Assembly: GCA_900321365.1 (NCBI GenBank)
Contig: ONVT01000032.1
Coordinates: forward strand, 1 to 6,296
DNA length: 6,296 nucleotides
DNA from: an uncultured Eubacteriales bacterium
GTDB taxonomy: Bacteria; Bacillota_A; Clostridia; Lachnospirales; Lachnospiraceae
Direction of reading: 5' to 3'
In this document: piece by piece, positions 5,629 through 6,296 of the stretch
Layout of the letters: every line of letters begins with the position of its first letter
Numbering within the stretch: position 1 is the first letter of the stretch
Notes under the pieces: model-generated
The model's database searches: none
What the model was told of the DNA's origin: nothing
Seen by the model: only the letters and a program-made list of their open reading frames with translations
Translations under genes and position numbers: made by a program

Positions 5629-5662
5629 TACGGTATCATGCAGAATCCACCCTGGCATTTAC
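5607..5662. repeat. Distant 9-base inverted repeat flanking the -10 region
   Basis: GTAAATGCC (5607-5615) and GGCATTTAC (5654-5662) are exact reverse complements 38 bases apart, one in the promoter spacer and one in the transcribed leader. They could be paired regulator sites or chance. The left arm is probably not in the transcript, so an RNA stem from this promoter is unlikely. Confidence 0.35.
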
Positions 5663-5685
5663 CGGGACAACCATTGTGTTCATAT

Positions 5686-5691
5686 GGAGGG
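5686..5691 (+). promoter_or_regulatory. Ribosome binding site GGAGGG with long spacing
   Basis: GGAGGG ends 11 bases before the ATG at 5703, longer than the usual 6-9. A closer ATG at 5692 is followed at once by a stop (ATG TAA), so 5703 remains the best start. It begins a clear signal peptide. Confidence 0.65.
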
Positions 5692-5702
5692 ATGTAATTA
5701 TT

Positions 5703-6296
5703 ATGAAAGGAAAGCTTGTACTGATCACGATTGCCACAGTCTTTACTGCCGCATTGGGAATGAATGTTTTTGCTGCAGACAGTTTCACAATTGCCACAGA
5801 TACGGTTTTCAAGCCATTTGAATACACAGATGAAGAGGGACAGTTTGTCGGTATTGATGTAGATATTCTTGCGGCAGTCGCGCAGGACCAGGGATTTGAA
5901 TATGAACTGAAAAGCCTGGGATGGGATCCGGCAATTGAAGCCTGCAAGAGTGGAGAAGCAGATGGTATGATCGCGGGTGCATCAATAACAGACGAACGTG
6001 CCGCGGATGGATGGTATTTCTCAGACGGTTATTATTTTATGACGCAGTGTCTTGCCGCCCGGATCGATGAAGAAATAAAAAGCTTTGAAGACCTGGAGGG
6101 GAAGACGGTCGGAGTCAAAAACGGAACTCTGGGCGCACTGTACGCAGAGAGCCTGAAAGACCAGTATGGCTTCGAGATCAAGTATTATGACGGTTCTCTT
6201 ACCATGTACTACGGAGTAGAGACCAGAGAAGTTGAGGCATGCTTTGAAGATACCCAGATCATGAAGATTCAGATCCAGGATCTGGAGCTTAGCATG
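5703..6296 (+). CDS. Amino-acid-type ABC transporter solute-binding protein, 3' end outside the window
   Basis: The first 198 codons are present and the frame is open to the right edge. Residues 1-24 are a signal peptide (MKGKLVLITIATVF, then AALGMNVFA with a likely cut before Ala25-Asp26). From residue 28 the sequence follows the family 3 solute-binding fold: FTIATDTVFKPFEY, GIDVDILAAVA (50-60), MIAGASITDERA (89-100), then KSFEDLEGKTVGVKNGTLG (126-144). Thr96 and Arg99 in the ITDER motif are at the positions that bind the amino acid alpha-carboxylate in this family, so a polar or acidic amino acid is a likely ligand. There is no lipobox Cys, unusual for a free binding protein in a Gram-positive; it may be fused to a permease domain beyond the edge. 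Its own promoter and the terminator at 5448-5492 separate it from the cyclase operon. Confidence 0.88.
   Translation, partial: MKGKLVLITIATVFTAALGMNVFAADSFTIATDTVFKPFEYTDEEGQFVGIDVDILAAVAQDQGFEYELKSLGWDPAIEACKSGEADGMIAGASITDERAADGWYFSDGYYFMTQCLAARIDEEIKSFEDLEGKTVGVKNGTLGALYAESLKDQYGFEIKYYDGSLTMYYGVETREVEACFEDTQIMKIQIQDLELSM

Noticed and set aside
5638..5697. 19-codon ORF just before the solute-binding gene, a possible leader peptide
   Set aside because: It has no ribosome site, starts only about 8 bases after the predicted transcription start, and has no codon bias suggesting attenuation.

Overview
The window looks like a stretch of chromosome from a Gram-positive anaerobe of the Clostridia, probably Lachnospiraceae-like. 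This is inferred from the strong AGGAGG-type ribosome binding sites, the sigma-A-type promoters, a GC content of roughly one half, and a secreted glycine/proline-rich beta-helix protein of a kind common in gut Clostridia. No gene here fixes the species.

Layout. Positions 1-321 are mostly non-genic. They hold a weak candidate for the start of a minus-strand gene running off the left edge, two inverted repeats, and a terminator serving the next gene. Positions 322-1920 (minus) encode a 532-residue secreted protein with a signal peptide, four 17-residue PEKPDGNGGPSDG-type repeats and a long right-handed beta-helix. A divergent intergenic region (1921-2089) carries a good plus-strand promoter. 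It drives three co-oriented genes: a TIM-barrel protein of the sugar isomerase/epimerase type (2090-2887), a PAS/class III nucleotide cyclase with a PilZ-like C-terminus (2958-4382), and a protein made of two cyclic-nucleotide-binding domains (4509-5408). A strong rho-independent terminator (5448-5492) closes this unit. After a regulatory region with a promoter and an overlapping palindrome, the 5' part of an amino-acid-type ABC transporter solute-binding gene (5703 to beyond 6296) runs off the right edge.

How it fits together. The most interesting unit is the cyclase/tandem-CNB pair. The cyclase has both metal-binding aspartates and the catalytic Asn/Arg pair. At the base-recognition site it has Glu where adenylate cyclases have Lys, which points toward GTP and cGMP. 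Right behind it sits a soluble protein with two apparently intact cyclic-nucleotide sites and no recognisable output domain. Together they look like a sensor-synthase plus receptor cassette, in a bacterial group where cyclic-nucleotide signalling of this type is little described. The nucleotide made, the input sensed by the PAS domain and the output partner cannot be read from the sequence. The link to the TIM-barrel protein, and to the divergent surface protein, rests only on gene order.
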